A stretch of 64,000 nucleotides of DNA from Myxococcus xanthus (GTDB lineage Bacteria > Myxococcota > Myxococcia > Myxococcales > Myxococcaceae), in contig NZ_JABFNS010000012.1 of assembly GCF_013116825.1 (NCBI RefSeq), positions 1 to 64,000 of the forward strand. Direction: 5' to 3'. The notes under the pieces were generated by a model. That model was given only the letters and a program-made list of their open reading frames with translations, made no database searches and was not told the origin of the DNA. Shown piece by piece: positions 28,990-37,952 of this stretch (position 1 is the stretch's first letter; each line of letters opens with the position of its first letter). Both the position numbers and the translations under genes were made by a program.

Positions 28990-29459
28990 TGTCCACGCAA
29001 GATGATCGTTATCCGCAGGGTTCCTTTGGCGCTTCGCCGGAGTACGGCGCTCGGTTCGCCGAGCTCACCAACGCCCTGATTCCGGGCGGGCGAGGCCTGG
29101 TGCAGCAGCTCTTCCGCGCGAAGCAGGAGGCGCTCAAGGGCGTCGCGCAAATCCTCGATGCGCAGATTCACGAGCTGCAGCACATCGACGCGGCCATCGA
29201 GGACCGGGCGAAGCAGGCGCACACGGCCCCGGCGGCGGGCCAGCCGCACCGGTCCGGCGTGTCGTTTGGCGATGTGCTCCAGAAGGCGGGGGACCTGATC
29301 CTCGCGAAGCGGCCGAAGGGGACGACGGGTTCCGAGGCTTGCGCCCGGCCCAGCGATCGCCGTGCGCCTCCTGAGAGCGCTACCACTCCGGATTCAAGCA
29401 GCCCGGCCGCTGCGTCCAGCTCCGCGCCGGAACCGTTGGAAAAGATCTCCATCAGCTAG
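28989..29459 (+). CDS. Small helical protein with Pro/Ser/Ala-rich tail, function unknown
   Basis: 156 residues from the ATG at 28989, which overlaps the previous TGA; a TTG one codon earlier is also possible. Residues about 20-75 form a long amphipathic helix (LVQQLFRAKQEALKGVAQIL and following) containing several Gln, His and Asp. The remainder is low-complexity, rich in Pro, Ser and Ala, and is probably disordered. No catalytic motif or membrane segment is visible. The general plan (amphipathic helix plus disordered tail) recalls phasin-like granule-coating proteins, but I do not recognise a family. Its fixed place after the ArsA-type ATPase suggests the two act together, perhaps as a client or adaptor. 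Confidence 0.7.
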   Translation: MSTQDDRYPQGSFGASPEYGARFAELTNALIPGGRGLVQQLFRAKQEALKGVAQILDAQIHELQHIDAAIEDRAKQAHTAPAAGQPHRSGVSFGDVLQKAGDLILAKRPKGTTGSEACARPSDRRAPPESATTPDSSSPAAASSSAPEPLEKISIS

Positions 29460-29480
29460 TCGAAGCGAAAGGGGTGGGCA

Positions 29481-32400
29481 GTGTCGGATGAGTCCATTCG
29501 AGTGAGGATGTCCAACGAGGAGAATGCTCTCTCGATGGAGTCAATGACGCCCTTGCAACGGGCGGCATTGGCCATCAAGACCCTCCGGGCGCGCGTGGAT
29601 GGATTGGAGCGCGCGCGCTCGGAGCCCATCGCCGTCATCGGCATGGGGTGCCGGTTCCCCGGCGGCGCGAACGACCCGCGCGCCTATTGGGAGCTGCTGC
29701 GCGGCGGCGTCGATGCCGTGAGCACCGTCCCACCGGACCGCTGGGACGTGGACGCGTACTACGCGGCGGACCCGGACGCGGGCTGGAAGATGGTGGTCCG
29801 TGAGGGTGGGTTCCTCAACCAACCCATCGCCGGCTTCGACAGTGAGTTCTTCGGCCTGTCTCCGCGCGAGGCGAACTACGTCGACCCGCAACAGCGCTTG
29901 ATGCTGGAGGTGTCCTGGGAAGCCCTGGAGGACGCTGGAATCGCCCCGGGCTCCCTGGTGGGCAGCGACACGGGCGTCTATGTCGGCTTCCTGAGCAGTG
30001 ACTACGGGCGCGTTCCCTTCAACGCGGTGCAGACGCGGGACCTGCCGTACATGGGGACCGGGAACGAGCTCAGCTTCTCCGCGGGGCGTGTGTCCTACGT
30101 GCTGGGCCTCCAGGGGCCGTCCATGGTGGTCGCGACCGCGTGCTCCTCGGCGCTCGTCTCCGCCCACCTGGCCTGCCAGGCGCTGCGGCAGGGGGAGTGT
30201 TCGCTGGCGCTCGCGGGCGGGGTGAACGTGATTCTCCGGCCGGACAACAACATCGTCCTGTCGAAGATGCGGGCGCTGGCGCCGGATGGGCGCTCGAAGA
30301 CGTTCGACGCGTCCGCCAATGGCTACGGGCGCGGCGAAGGCTGCGGCGTCCTGGTGCTCAAGCGGCTCTCGGATGCGCAGCGGGACAAGGACCGCATCCT
30401 CGCCGTCATCCGCGGCTCCGCGGTGAACCATGACGGGCTCAGCGGCGGCCTGACGGTCCCCAACGGACCCGCGCAGGAGAAGCTGCTGCGCAAGGCGCTG
30501 GAGTCGGCGAGCCTGGCTCCAGCGGACGTGAACTACATCGAGGCCCATGGCACGGGGACGCCGCTGGGCGACCCGATCGAGCTGCGGGCGCTGGACGCGG
30601 TGCTCCGGCATGGGCGCGGCGCGGACGCGCCGTTGCTCGTCGGCTCCGCGAAGACGAACCTCGGGCACCTGGAGTCCGCCGCTGGGGCCGCGGGGATGAT
30701 CAAGGTCGTCCTGTCGCTGGGACAGGACGAGATTCCTCCGCACCTGCACTTCCGTACGCCCAACCCGGCCGTGGACTGGCAGCAGTTGCAGATCGCCATC
30801 CCCACGCAGGTGACGCCGTGGCCCAAGGGCGACAAGCCCCGCGTGGCCGGTGTCAGCGGCTTCGGGCTCAGCGGCGTCAACGCGCATGTCCTCATCGAGG
30901 AAGCTCCGCCCGCGCCTGCCCGGACGCCGGATGTGGCGCCGCGGCCAATGCACGTCCTGACGCTGTCCGCGCGCAGCCCCCAGGCGCTGAACGAACTGGC
31001 GCAGCGCCATGCGCAGGCGCTGGGCGGCCCGGGGCTCGCTGCACAGTCGCTGGAGGACATCTGCTTCACCGCGAACACCGGGCGTGACGCCTTCCGGCAC
31101 CGGCTCGCGGTGCTGGGGAGCTCACAGGAGGCCATGCAGGCGCAGCTGACGTCCTTCCTGTCCGGGCAGACGCCATCGTCGGTGCTGCGCGGGAAGGCGG
31201 ACGGGGAGCCCCGGCTGGCCTTCCTGTTCACCGGGCAGGGCGCGCAGTGGCTGGGCATGGGGGAGGAGCTCTTCCGCACCGAGCCCACCTTCCGCGAGAC
31301 GCTCCTGCGTTGCGACGCGGTGCTGAAGCCGTTGCTGGGCCAGTCGCTCATCGACCTGCTGCACCCCGCTGAACGCGACGCGCAGGCGCGAGCCCGGCTG
31401 GACGAGACGGGCTTCACCCAACCCGCGTTGTTCGCGCTCGAGTACGCCCTGGCGCAGGTGTGGATGCAGTGGGGCCTCCGCCCGGACTTCGTGATGGGGC
31501 ACTCCGTGGGTGAGTTCGTGGCGGCCTGCGTGGCCGGCGTCTTCACCCTGGAAGAGGGATTGGAGCTCATCGCCACGCGCGCCCGGCTGATGCAGTCCCT
31601 GCCCGCGGGCGGGACGATGGCCGCCGTGTCCGCGGATGCCGCGGAGGTGGAGGCGCTGCTCTCCCGGTACGACGGGCAGGTGTCCATCGCGGCCCTCAAC
31701 GGCCCCCGCAACGTGGTGATTTCGGGGCGCGAGGCCGCCGTCAATGAATGCGTGGCCGAGCTGACGCGGAAGGGCAAGCGCGGAACGATGCTGCGCGTCT
31801 CGCACGCGTTCCACTCCGCGTTGATGGACCCCATCCTCGACGCGTTCTCCAACGCCGTGGCGAAGGTGAAGCTCCAGCCTCCGTCCATCCCGCTGATCTC
31901 GAACCTGAGCGGGCACGAGGCCGGGAAGGAGATCCTGACGCCCGGGTACTGGGTGCAGCATCTTCGTGAGCCGGTGATGTTCGCCCGGGGCATGCAGACG
32001 CTGGAGCAGGCCGGCGTGAAGGCCTTCCTGGAGGTCGGCCCGAAGCCGACGCTGGTGACCATGGGCCAGTCCTGCATCACGCGGGAGGACACGCTCTGGG
32101 TGGGCAGCTTGAGGCCGGAGCGCTCGGACTGGCAGCAGATGCTGGAGGGGCTCGCGGCCCTTCACGTCGCGGGCGTGCCGGTGGACTGGCGGGGCGTGGA
32201 CCAGGGGCGCGAGCGCCACAAGGTCGCGCTGCCCGTCTATCCCTTCCAGCGGCGCAATCACTGGATGGACCTCAACGGGTCCACCTGGGACATCCCGGGC
32301 GTGAGCTCCGCGCCGGAGGCAGGGGCCTCTCGAGGACATCCGCTCCTGGGCCAGCCGCACGCGTCGCCTTCACAGGTGCGTCAGTTCGAGTCCTCCGTGG

Positions 32401-35066
32401 GCGCCGCGAAGCCCGCCTTCCTGAAGGACCATGGCGTCTACGGACAGATTCTGATGCCGGGCGCGGCCTACGTGGAGATGGGGCTCGCCGCGGGGGCTTC
32501 GCTCTTCGGCTCAGCGGGCGGGACGGTGGACGAAATCACCTTCTCGCAGGCCCTCTTCCTTCCGGAGGAAGGGGCGCGCCGGGTGCACCTGCTCTACTCG
32601 CCGGAAGGCGAGCGCGCCGGGCGCTTCGAAATCCACAGCCAGGAGGAGCGCACGGGAGAGGGTGAGCCGGCGTGGATCCTCCATGCCCACGGAAAGCTCT
32701 CCGCGACGACGGCCTCGCCAGCCGAGCGCGTCGACGTGGAGCGTCTGCGGGCCTCGCTGACTCGCGAGGTGCCGGTGGAGGGCTACTACGCGAAGCTGGG
32801 GCAGGCGGGGCTCGCGTATGGCCCCAGCTTCCGGGGCATCCAGTCGCTCTGGCGGGGTGAGAACGCGGTGCTGGGGCGCCTGGCCCTCTCAGGCAGCGCC
32901 GCGGCGGACGCGGGGCAGTATCAGCTTCAGCCCGCGCTCCTGGATGCGTGCTTCCAGATGGTGGGCGCGGTGCTCGACGAGGAAGGGGATGCCGCCTACC
33001 TCCCCGTGGGCGTCGGCAAGGTGCAGGTGCAGCGCGGTGGGCTGGGTGAGGTGTGGGCCCATGCGACCCTGGCGCGGAGCGATGACCCGAAGGGCCCGGG
33101 CTACGTGTGCGACATCCAGTTGCTCACGGCGGATGGGGAGCGCGTGGCCACGGTGGAGAAGCTGCTGCTGCGGCGCATCACCCGGGAGGGGCTCCTGGGC
33201 GCGAAGAGCAAGCGCTACCAGAGCTGGCTGTACGAACTGGAGTGGCAGGCCCGGCCGCTGGAGGCGCCAGCGGCAGGGGCGGAGGAGGCGCACGCCGGGA
33301 CACAGTGCCTCATCCTCGCCGACGCGGCGGGGCTGGGCGCGCGCCTGGCCGAGCGACTGACGCAGCGAGGCTGGCACGTGGTGACGGTCCCTGCTGGAGC
33401 GCGAGCCACGGTCGATGGCCGCGATTCGGCGCTCGCGCTCCTGGGCCAGTTGCGCCCGGAGGCGCTGCAAGGGCCCCTGCATGTCATCGACCTGTGGAGC
33501 CTGGACGGTGGTGGGGACGACATCCCCGCGCAGGCCCTTGGACACGGGACGCGGGTGCTCGTGCTCGCCCAGGCGCTCGTCGAGGCCAAGGGAAAGAGCA
33601 CCTCGCTCTGGCTGGTGACTCGCGGTGCCCAGGCGACCTCGGAGAAGGAGCGCATCACCCACCTGGGGAGTTCGGTCCTCTGGGGCCTGGGCAAGTCCAT
33701 CACCCGCGAGCATCCGGACCTCCATTGCCGGCGTGTGGACCTGGATGCCAGCGCGTCCGAGCATGAAGTCGCGCAGCTTCAGGCGGAGCTGCTCGGTGCG
33801 AGTGCCGAGGACGAACTCGCGTTTCGCGGAGCCACGCGTCGCGTGCCCCGGTTGGTGCGCAGCCGGAAGCTCCGTGGGGCGAGCGGCGAGCCCGCGCTGA
33901 AGCCGGACGCGAGCTATCTCGTCACGGGTGGCCTCGGCGGACTGGGGCTCATCGTCGCGGAGCGGCTGGCGGAACGCGGAGCCCGTCACCTGGTCCTGAT
34001 GGGGCGGCGTGAGCCGGGGCCCGAGGCGCGCGCTCGGCTGGAGGCGCTGGAGCAGCGCGGCGTCACCATCCACTGCGTGCAGGGCGACGTGGCGGTGGCC
34101 GCCGACGTGGAGCGCGTCCTCGCCGGGCTCTCCGGACGAGTGCCGCCCCTGCGTGGCGTCATCCACTCCGCGGGCGTCATCGATGACGGCCTCTTCGTGC
34201 AGATGACGCCGGAGCGGCTGGCCAGGGCGTTCGCGCCCAAGGTCTCCGGTGGGTGGAATCTCCACCGTGCCTTGCAAGGCACGGCGCTGGACTTCTTCGT
34301 CGTGTTCTCCTCGGCGGCGTCGCTCATCGGCTCGGCGGGACAGGCCAACTATGTGGCCGCGAATGCCTTCCTGGATGCGCTGGCCCGCTCCCGCCAGGCC
34401 GACGGGCTGCCCGCCCTGAGCCTCAACTGGGGCGCCTGGGCCGAGGTGGGCGCGGCGGCGGAGGAGCAGATTCGACGCCGCATGGAGCAACTGGGCTTCG
34501 GCGTGATTCCTCCGGAAGACGGCCTCCAGGTGTTCGAGCAGTCCCTGGGGCTGAGCGGTCAGCTCGGTGTCCTTCCCGTGGATTGGGCGGTGCTCGGCCG
34601 GCGCGGACGGTCGCCGCTGTTCGAGGCCTTCATCGAGAAGGCCAGCCCCGCGGCGAGCGAGGGGATTCGTCAGCGGCTGGAGCGGCTCGAGCCCAAGGAG
34701 CGGCGCGGTGCCTTGCGTGCGCACGTGGGCGAGCTGGTCAACGGCGTGCTGGGGCGTCCCACGACGGAGTCGCTGGACCCGAACCAGGGCTTCTTCGAGT
34801 TCGGCATGGACTCGTTGATGTCCGTGGAGCTGCGCAACGTCCTGCAGCGGAGCCTGGGCACCTCGCTGCCCGCGACGGTGGCCTTCGACAACCCCACCGT
34901 CAACGGGCTGGTGGACTACCTGGCGGCCGAGGTCCTGGGCCTGAAGGAAGAGGCAGCCGCGCCCGTGGAGGAGGCTCCCGAGGACGCGGAGCTGGAGTCG
35001 CTCCTGGCGGACGTGGACAGCCTGGACGATGACACCGTCCAGGCCATGCTTCGCCGGGGCCGCTGA
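29481..35066 (+). CDS. Type I polyketide synthase module KS-AT-DH-KR-ACP (last PKS gene of the cluster)
   Basis: 1861 residues from a GTG preceded by AAAGGGG at good spacing. A charged N-terminal helix (dock) leads to the KS, C221 in VATACSSA, where the common DTACSSS is altered but the Cys and both His motifs stand. AT: GHSVGEF and HAFH, predicting malonyl-CoA. DH: DHGVYGQILMP and DACFQ, complete. KR: nucleotide loop, IDD, Lys, Ser, Tyr and Asn present. ACP: FGMDSLMSVE. The last 40 residues are strongly acidic and end in an amphipathic helix, a probable C-terminal dock. It lies after the TE-bearing gene, so gene order and biosynthetic order differ; it may act earlier in the chain or repeatedly. 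Confidence 0.95.
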   Translation: MSDESIRVRMSNEENALSMESMTPLQRAALAIKTLRARVDGLERARSEPIAVIGMGCRFPGGANDPRAYWELLRGGVDAVSTVPPDRWDVDAYYAADPDAGWKMVVREGGFLNQPIAGFDSEFFGLSPREANYVDPQQRLMLEVSWEALEDAGIAPGSLVGSDTGVYVGFLSSDYGRVPFNAVQTRDLPYMGTGNELSFSAGRVSYVLGLQGPSMVVATACSSALVSAHLACQALRQGECSLALAGGVNVILRPDNNIVLSKMRALAPDGRSKTFDASANGYGRGEGCGVLVLKRLSDAQRDKDRILAVIRGSAVNHDGLSGGLTVPNGPAQEKLLRKALESASLAPADVNYIEAHGTGTPLGDPIELRALDAVLRHGRGADAPLLVGSAKTNLGHLESAAGAAGMIKVVLSLGQDEIPPHLHFRTPNPAVDWQQLQIAIPTQVTPWPKGDKPRVAGVSGFGLSGVNAHVLIEEAPPAPARTPDVAPRPMHVLTLSARSPQALNELAQRHAQALGGPGLAAQSLEDICFTANTGRDAFRHRLAVLGSSQEAMQAQLTSFLSGQTPSSVLRGKADGEPRLAFLFTGQGAQWLGMGEELFRTEPTFRETLLRCDAVLKPLLGQSLIDLLHPAERDAQARARLDETGFTQPALFALEYALAQVWMQWGLRPDFVMGHSVGEFVAACVAGVFTLEEGLELIATRARLMQSLPAGGTMAAVSADAAEVEALLSRYDGQVSIAALNGPRNVVISGREAAVNECVAELTRKGKRGTMLRVSHAFHSALMDPILDAFSNAVAKVKLQPPSIPLISNLSGHEAGKEILTPGYWVQHLREPVMFARGMQTLEQAGVKAFLEVGPKPTLVTMGQSCITREDTLWVGSLRPERSDWQQMLEGLAALHVAGVPVDWRGVDQGRERHKVALPVYPFQRRNHWMDLNGSTWDIPGVSSAPEAGASRGHPLLGQPHASPSQVRQFESSVGAAKPAFLKDHGVYGQILMPGAAYVEMGLAAGASLFGSAGGTVDEITFSQALFLPEEGARRVHLLYSPEGERAGRFEIHSQEERTGEGEPAWILHAHGKLSATTASPAERVDVERLRASLTREVPVEGYYAKLGQAGLAYGPSFRGIQSLWRGENAVLGRLALSGSAAADAGQYQLQPALLDACFQMVGAVLDEEGDAAYLPVGVGKVQVQRGGLGEVWAHATLARSDDPKGPGYVCDIQLLTADGERVATVEKLLLRRITREGLLGAKSKRYQSWLYELEWQARPLEAPAAGAEEAHAGTQCLILADAAGLGARLAERLTQRGWHVVTVPAGARATVDGRDSALALLGQLRPEALQGPLHVIDLWSLDGGGDDIPAQALGHGTRVLVLAQALVEAKGKSTSLWLVTRGAQATSEKERITHLGSSVLWGLGKSITREHPDLHCRRVDLDASASEHEVAQLQAELLGASAEDELAFRGATRRVPRLVRSRKLRGASGEPALKPDASYLVTGGLGGLGLIVAERLAERGARHLVLMGRREPGPEARARLEALEQRGVTIHCVQGDVAVAADVERVLAGLSGRVPPLRGVIHSAGVIDDGLFVQMTPERLARAFAPKVSGGWNLHRALQGTALDFFVVFSSAASLIGSAGQANYVAANAFLDALARSRQADGLPALSLNWGAWAEVGAAAEEQIRRRMEQLGFGVIPPEDGLQVFEQSLGLSGQLGVLPVDWAVLGRRGRSPLFEAFIEKASPAASEGIRQRLERLEPKERRGALRAHVGELVNGVLGRPTTESLDPNQGFFEFGMDSLMSVELRNVLQRSLGTSLPATVAFDNPTVNGLVDYLAAEVLGLKEEAAAPVEEAPEDAELESLLADVDSLDDDTVQAMLRRGR

Positions 35067-35070
35067 GCGG

Positions 35071-35331
35071 CTACGGCTGCCGGGGCCTCGCGTCGTAGAC
35101 GAGGTCGGCGATGGCGGAGATCGTCTGAAGGTTCTCAACCTTCAGCGACTCCGAGGGAATGGTGATGCCGTACTTCTTCTGGACGAAGCCCATCATCCGG
35201 GCGGTCTCCAGCGAGTTCAGTACGCCGAGCTCCAAGAGGGGCGTGGAGGAGTCGAGGTCCTCCGCGTCCCCATCCAGGAGTTCATCCGCGACATAGCGAG
35301 TCAGGACATCGAGCAGGTCGTCTCTGTTCAT
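35071..35331 (-). CDS. Free-standing acyl/peptidyl carrier protein
   Basis: 86 residues, starting at the ATG complementary to 35329-35331, which overlaps the stop of the thioesterase gene by four bases (ATGA). Longer versions of this frame run into the thioesterase gene and are artefacts. The phosphopantetheine site is S40 in LGVLNSLE, with Asn in place of the usual Asp before Ser. The body is the expected four-helix length. Carrier proteins of this kind load a starter (for example the pyrrole unit made from proline in DKxanthene biosynthesis) or serve a trans-acting enzyme. It converges tail to tail with the last PKS gene, five bases apart, and closes the cluster. Confidence 0.85.
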   Translation of the reverse strand: MNRDDLLDVLTRYVADELLDGDAEDLDSSTPLLELGVLNSLETARMMGFVQKKYGITIPSESLKVENLQTISAIADLVYDARPRQP

Positions 35332-36116
35332 GGTGTTGGGGTTGCTCCGACTGCGAGTTCGGCATGGACGGCCTGGACCACCTGGGCCGTCAGCTCGTTG
35401 AGGAAGAAGTGGCCGCCTGGGAACATCTTCATCGAGAAGGACTGCTGTGTTTGCAGTCGCCACTCGTCGAGCGCGGCTTCCGAGACGCGAGGGTCGCGAG
35501 TGCCACCGAAGGCACACAGCCGCACCGGAAGCGGAGGCTCCTCCTGGTAGGTGTAGCGCTCTGAAATCTTCAGGTCGGCGCGCAGGATGGGGAGGATGAG
35601 GTCCAGGATCTCCGGCTGCGCCAGGACCTGCTGCGGAATGCCGTCATAGCGAGCGGACAGCTCGCGGATGAAGTCGTCTCGCCGCAGGCCGCTCAGTGGG
35701 GGAAGTCCACTGCGCCGGGAGGGCGCCTCGGAGCCGGAGACGACCAGGGTGCCAGGCAGCGGAAGGCCCCGGCGGCGGAGCTCTCGCGTCAGCTCGAAGG
35801 CGATGAGCGCGCCCAGGCTGTGGCCGAAGAAGGCGAAGGGGCCATCGAAGAGGGGCGACAGCTCCCGCACGAGCGCGTCCAGCAGTCGTGGGAGTTCTTC
35901 CACGGACGGCTCATGCAGGCGGTTCTCCCGGCCGGGCGGCTGAACGGCGCACACCTCGATGTCCGCTTCGGGGAGCAGGTCGGGCCAACGGAAGTAGGGG
36001 AGGCTGCCGGCTCCCGCGTAGGGGAAGCAGAACAACCGGAGGGCAGGCGACGCCTGGGGTTTGCGGCGGACGAGCCAGGGGGACTCGGCCGCCGCGATGC
36101 TGGATTCAGGGTTCAT
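35328..36116 (-). CDS. Type II (editing) thioesterase
   Basis: 262 residues, alpha/beta hydrolase of the RifR/TEII group. The nucleophile is S100 in FFGHSLGA; the catalytic Asp is in GGTRDPRVS and the His in PGGHFFLN. The PPGRENR motif typical of TEII enzymes is present near residue 60. Such enzymes strip wrong or stalled acyl groups from carrier domains. It is translated before the stand-alone carrier protein, with a four-base overlap, and after the isoprenoid-enzyme-like gene, 30 bases upstream. The three minus-strand genes probably form one transcript that belongs to the PKS/NRPS cluster. Confidence 0.92.
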   Translation of the reverse strand: MNPESSIAAAESPWLVRRKPQASPALRLFCFPYAGAGSLPYFRWPDLLPEADIEVCAVQPPGRENRLHEPSVEELPRLLDALVRELSPLFDGPFAFFGHSLGALIAFELTRELRRRGLPLPGTLVVSGSEAPSRRSGLPPLSGLRRDDFIRELSARYDGIPQQVLAQPEILDLILPILRADLKISERYTYQEEPPLPVRLCAFGGTRDPRVSEAALDEWRLQTQQSFSMKMFPGGHFFLNELTAQVVQAVHAELAVGATPTP

Positions 36117-36146
36117 TGACGATGGATGAGGTGATGGACAGGGGTT

Positions 36147-37547
36147 CTATTTCCGGCAGCCGTCGCGGACCCCGCGGGCCGTCGCCGCGAGGGCCTCGAT
36201 TCCCAACGCGAGCCAGTCCGCGCCGTCGCGCGAGAACCGCTCGGCCAGCTCTGCGTCCACCACCGGGGCCCGCTTTGAGCCAGGGCGAAGCTGCTGGAGG
36301 AAGTTCTCCCGGGCGGTGACGGAGTTCCGAGCGGAGCGCTCCGCGAGCTTGATTCCGCTGGCGAAGACCTCCGACAGGTTGGGGTCGCGCAGGTTGGACG
36401 GAGAGCCCTCGGTCGATTCGCGGCAGCGCCGCGCGAAGTCCGCCGCCGTGTGCTGGGAGGGCGACGTCAACAGCACGCGCTCCAGCACGGAGGCCTCCGG
36501 CCCGGGCGTGTCGAAGTTCGCCGCGTCTCCCTCCGCCTCGCAGACATCCATGGCGTCCAGGGCCGCTGCTGGCGCCAGCGCCCGAGGGCAACCGCCGAGC
36601 TGTTGCAGCTCCCGCCGGCAGGACTCCACGTCCACGGGCGGAAGCGGCAGGGCGGAGATGAGGGAGAACAGCGAGTGCAGCACGGGCAGCTTCACGGTTT
36701 CCGAGCCCGGCAGCGCCTTCAGGACGCGCTGCACGGAGTCCCAGGGCTTGGGGTCCCCGGGTGTGTAGAGCTTGAGGTAGCCCTGCTGGAGGAAGCTCAG
36801 CCAGCCCTCCGCGAAGGCTTGGGCGCGCTTGCGGCTCTCAGGCGAGGCGATGCGAGAAGCTTCGTCATACACCGCGAGGAAGTACTCGAAGCAGATGGCC
36901 TTGCGCAGCCGGATGATGCGCTCCCCCGCGGTGGCGGCCAGCGTCGCGGGCGGCGTCGTGGACAGCCCCAGCAGCTCGAGCTCCTCCGCGCTCAACCACA
37001 CGCGTCCCCGCTCGAGATCCGCCTGGAGGTCCACCCCATCATCGAACATCTGCAGGCCCACGGCGGAGAGCTTCGCGATGCGCCGCACCGTGGCTTCGTC
37101 CACGTCCTCAAGCTGGAGTCGCTGCGCCATGTAGGCGCCCGGCACGGCCTTCAGGTACCAGAGGGAGAACAGCTCATGCGCGGTGAGCGGACGGCCCTGG
37201 TCCAGCGCGTCCCGTTCCGCGGCGAAGGCGCGAAGCTGCTCCACGAGCCTCCGGCGGCCGTCCATGAGCGGGGGCGCGGCGGCCATGAACTCCCGCAGCG
37301 CCACGATGGCGTCCAGGTCCTCGGTGAGGAGGGAGGCGTCGTCGAGGGCCGCGTAGCCGTTCGCGCGGACCCACTCATCGATGCGCCGGACGCCAAACCA
37401 GTAGTACGTCCAGAGGCGACCTTCAGACTCCGTGGCGGCAATCTGTGGCAGGTAGCCCAGCACATCGACTTCGAGGAGCCATCGCCGCATCGCGGCGAGG
37501 GAGATGTCGCTCAGTGGGTTGCCCTGCAGGTCGACCGCGCTTTTCAT
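36147..37547 (-). CDS. Class-I isoprenoid-synthase-like protein (tentative)
   Basis: 466 residues; the ATG follows a strong GAGGAGG ribosome site. Mostly helical. Around residues 160-200 the stretch FDDGVDLQADLERGRVWLS, followed by AEELELLGLS, closely resembles the second Asp-rich segment of squalene/phytoene synthases (D-x-x-E-D-x-x-RGR-x-YLP-x-EL). A first Asp-rich candidate (EDLDAIVAL) is weak, so substrate binding as in true head-to-head synthases cannot be claimed. The C-terminal 170 residues match nothing I recognise. It is the first gene of the minus-strand set with the thioesterase and carrier protein. It could be an atypical class-I isoprenoid enzyme, or a protein that keeps only the fold. 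The function call is weak; the gene call is firm. Confidence 0.6.
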   Translation of the reverse strand: MKSAVDLQGNPLSDISLAAMRRWLLEVDVLGYLPQIAATESEGRLWTYYWFGVRRIDEWVRANGYAALDDASLLTEDLDAIVALREFMAAAPPLMDGRRRLVEQLRAFAAERDALDQGRPLTAHELFSLWYLKAVPGAYMAQRLQLEDVDEATVRRIAKLSAVGLQMFDDGVDLQADLERGRVWLSAEELELLGLSTTPPATLAATAGERIIRLRKAICFEYFLAVYDEASRIASPESRKRAQAFAEGWLSFLQQGYLKLYTPGDPKPWDSVQRVLKALPGSETVKLPVLHSLFSLISALPLPPVDVESCRRELQQLGGCPRALAPAAALDAMDVCEAEGDAANFDTPGPEASVLERVLLTSPSQHTAADFARRCRESTEGSPSNLRDPNLSEVFASGIKLAERSARNSVTARENFLQQLRPGSKRAPVVDAELAERFSRDGADWLALGIEALAATARGVRDGCRK

Positions 37548-37952
37548 GTCACGCCTCCTCGGGAAGAGCCAGGAGGGTGACAGGATAGTGAGGGGGGCTG
37601 CATGCTCCAGAATGCCCTACATCGGTTCTGCGAGGCACACTGCGCAGGTTGGGAAGCGGGCCGCTGGGACGAATGCCCAGCGGCCCCAGGCCATCAGGAC
37701 TGCTGGCCAGGCCTGGGGGCTGACGGCGGATGCGTCAATCGCTGAGAATGATTGCGCGAGCCGCGTGTGGTTTCTTCAGAACGCCGCGCATCCCTTCACG
37801 CGTCGCGGCAATGACTTTTGCATCATGTCTCGCAGAGCGTCATGTCCAAACAGGCTCACGAGTTCCTCGACGCTGACTGCTACGCCGGAGTTGGTACCAG
37901 ACGGACGCTTGGTTATAGTCGCGGCTCCCTTCAAGACGCCAAACAAGCACCC
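37548..37952. other. Divergent intergenic region
   Basis: About 400 bases without a convincing gene separate the minus-strand isoprenoid-like gene from the plus-strand DUF3291 gene. Open frames crossing it have no ribosome site and no recognisable product. The right part holds a good sigma-70-like promoter for the plus strand, listed separately. For the minus strand I see only the strong GAGGAGG site just before 37547 and no clear promoter hexamers. Confidence 0.6.
37891..37919 (+). promoter_or_regulatory. Sigma-70-like promoter for the DUF3291/SnoaL/DUF3237 genes
   Basis: TTGGTA at 37891-37896 and TATAGT at 37914-37919 are separated by 17 bases, close to the TTGACA-17-TATAAT consensus. The ATG of the first gene lies 34 bases further on, giving a short leader. 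In such GC-rich DNA this is a strong match, but it is a sequence reading only. Confidence 0.55.

Noticed and set aside
35125-35145. Perfect 9-bp hairpin (CTGAAGGTT-CTC-AACCTTCAG)
   Set aside because: It lies wholly inside the carrier-protein gene and encodes conserved helix residues; no T-run and no boundary function apparent.
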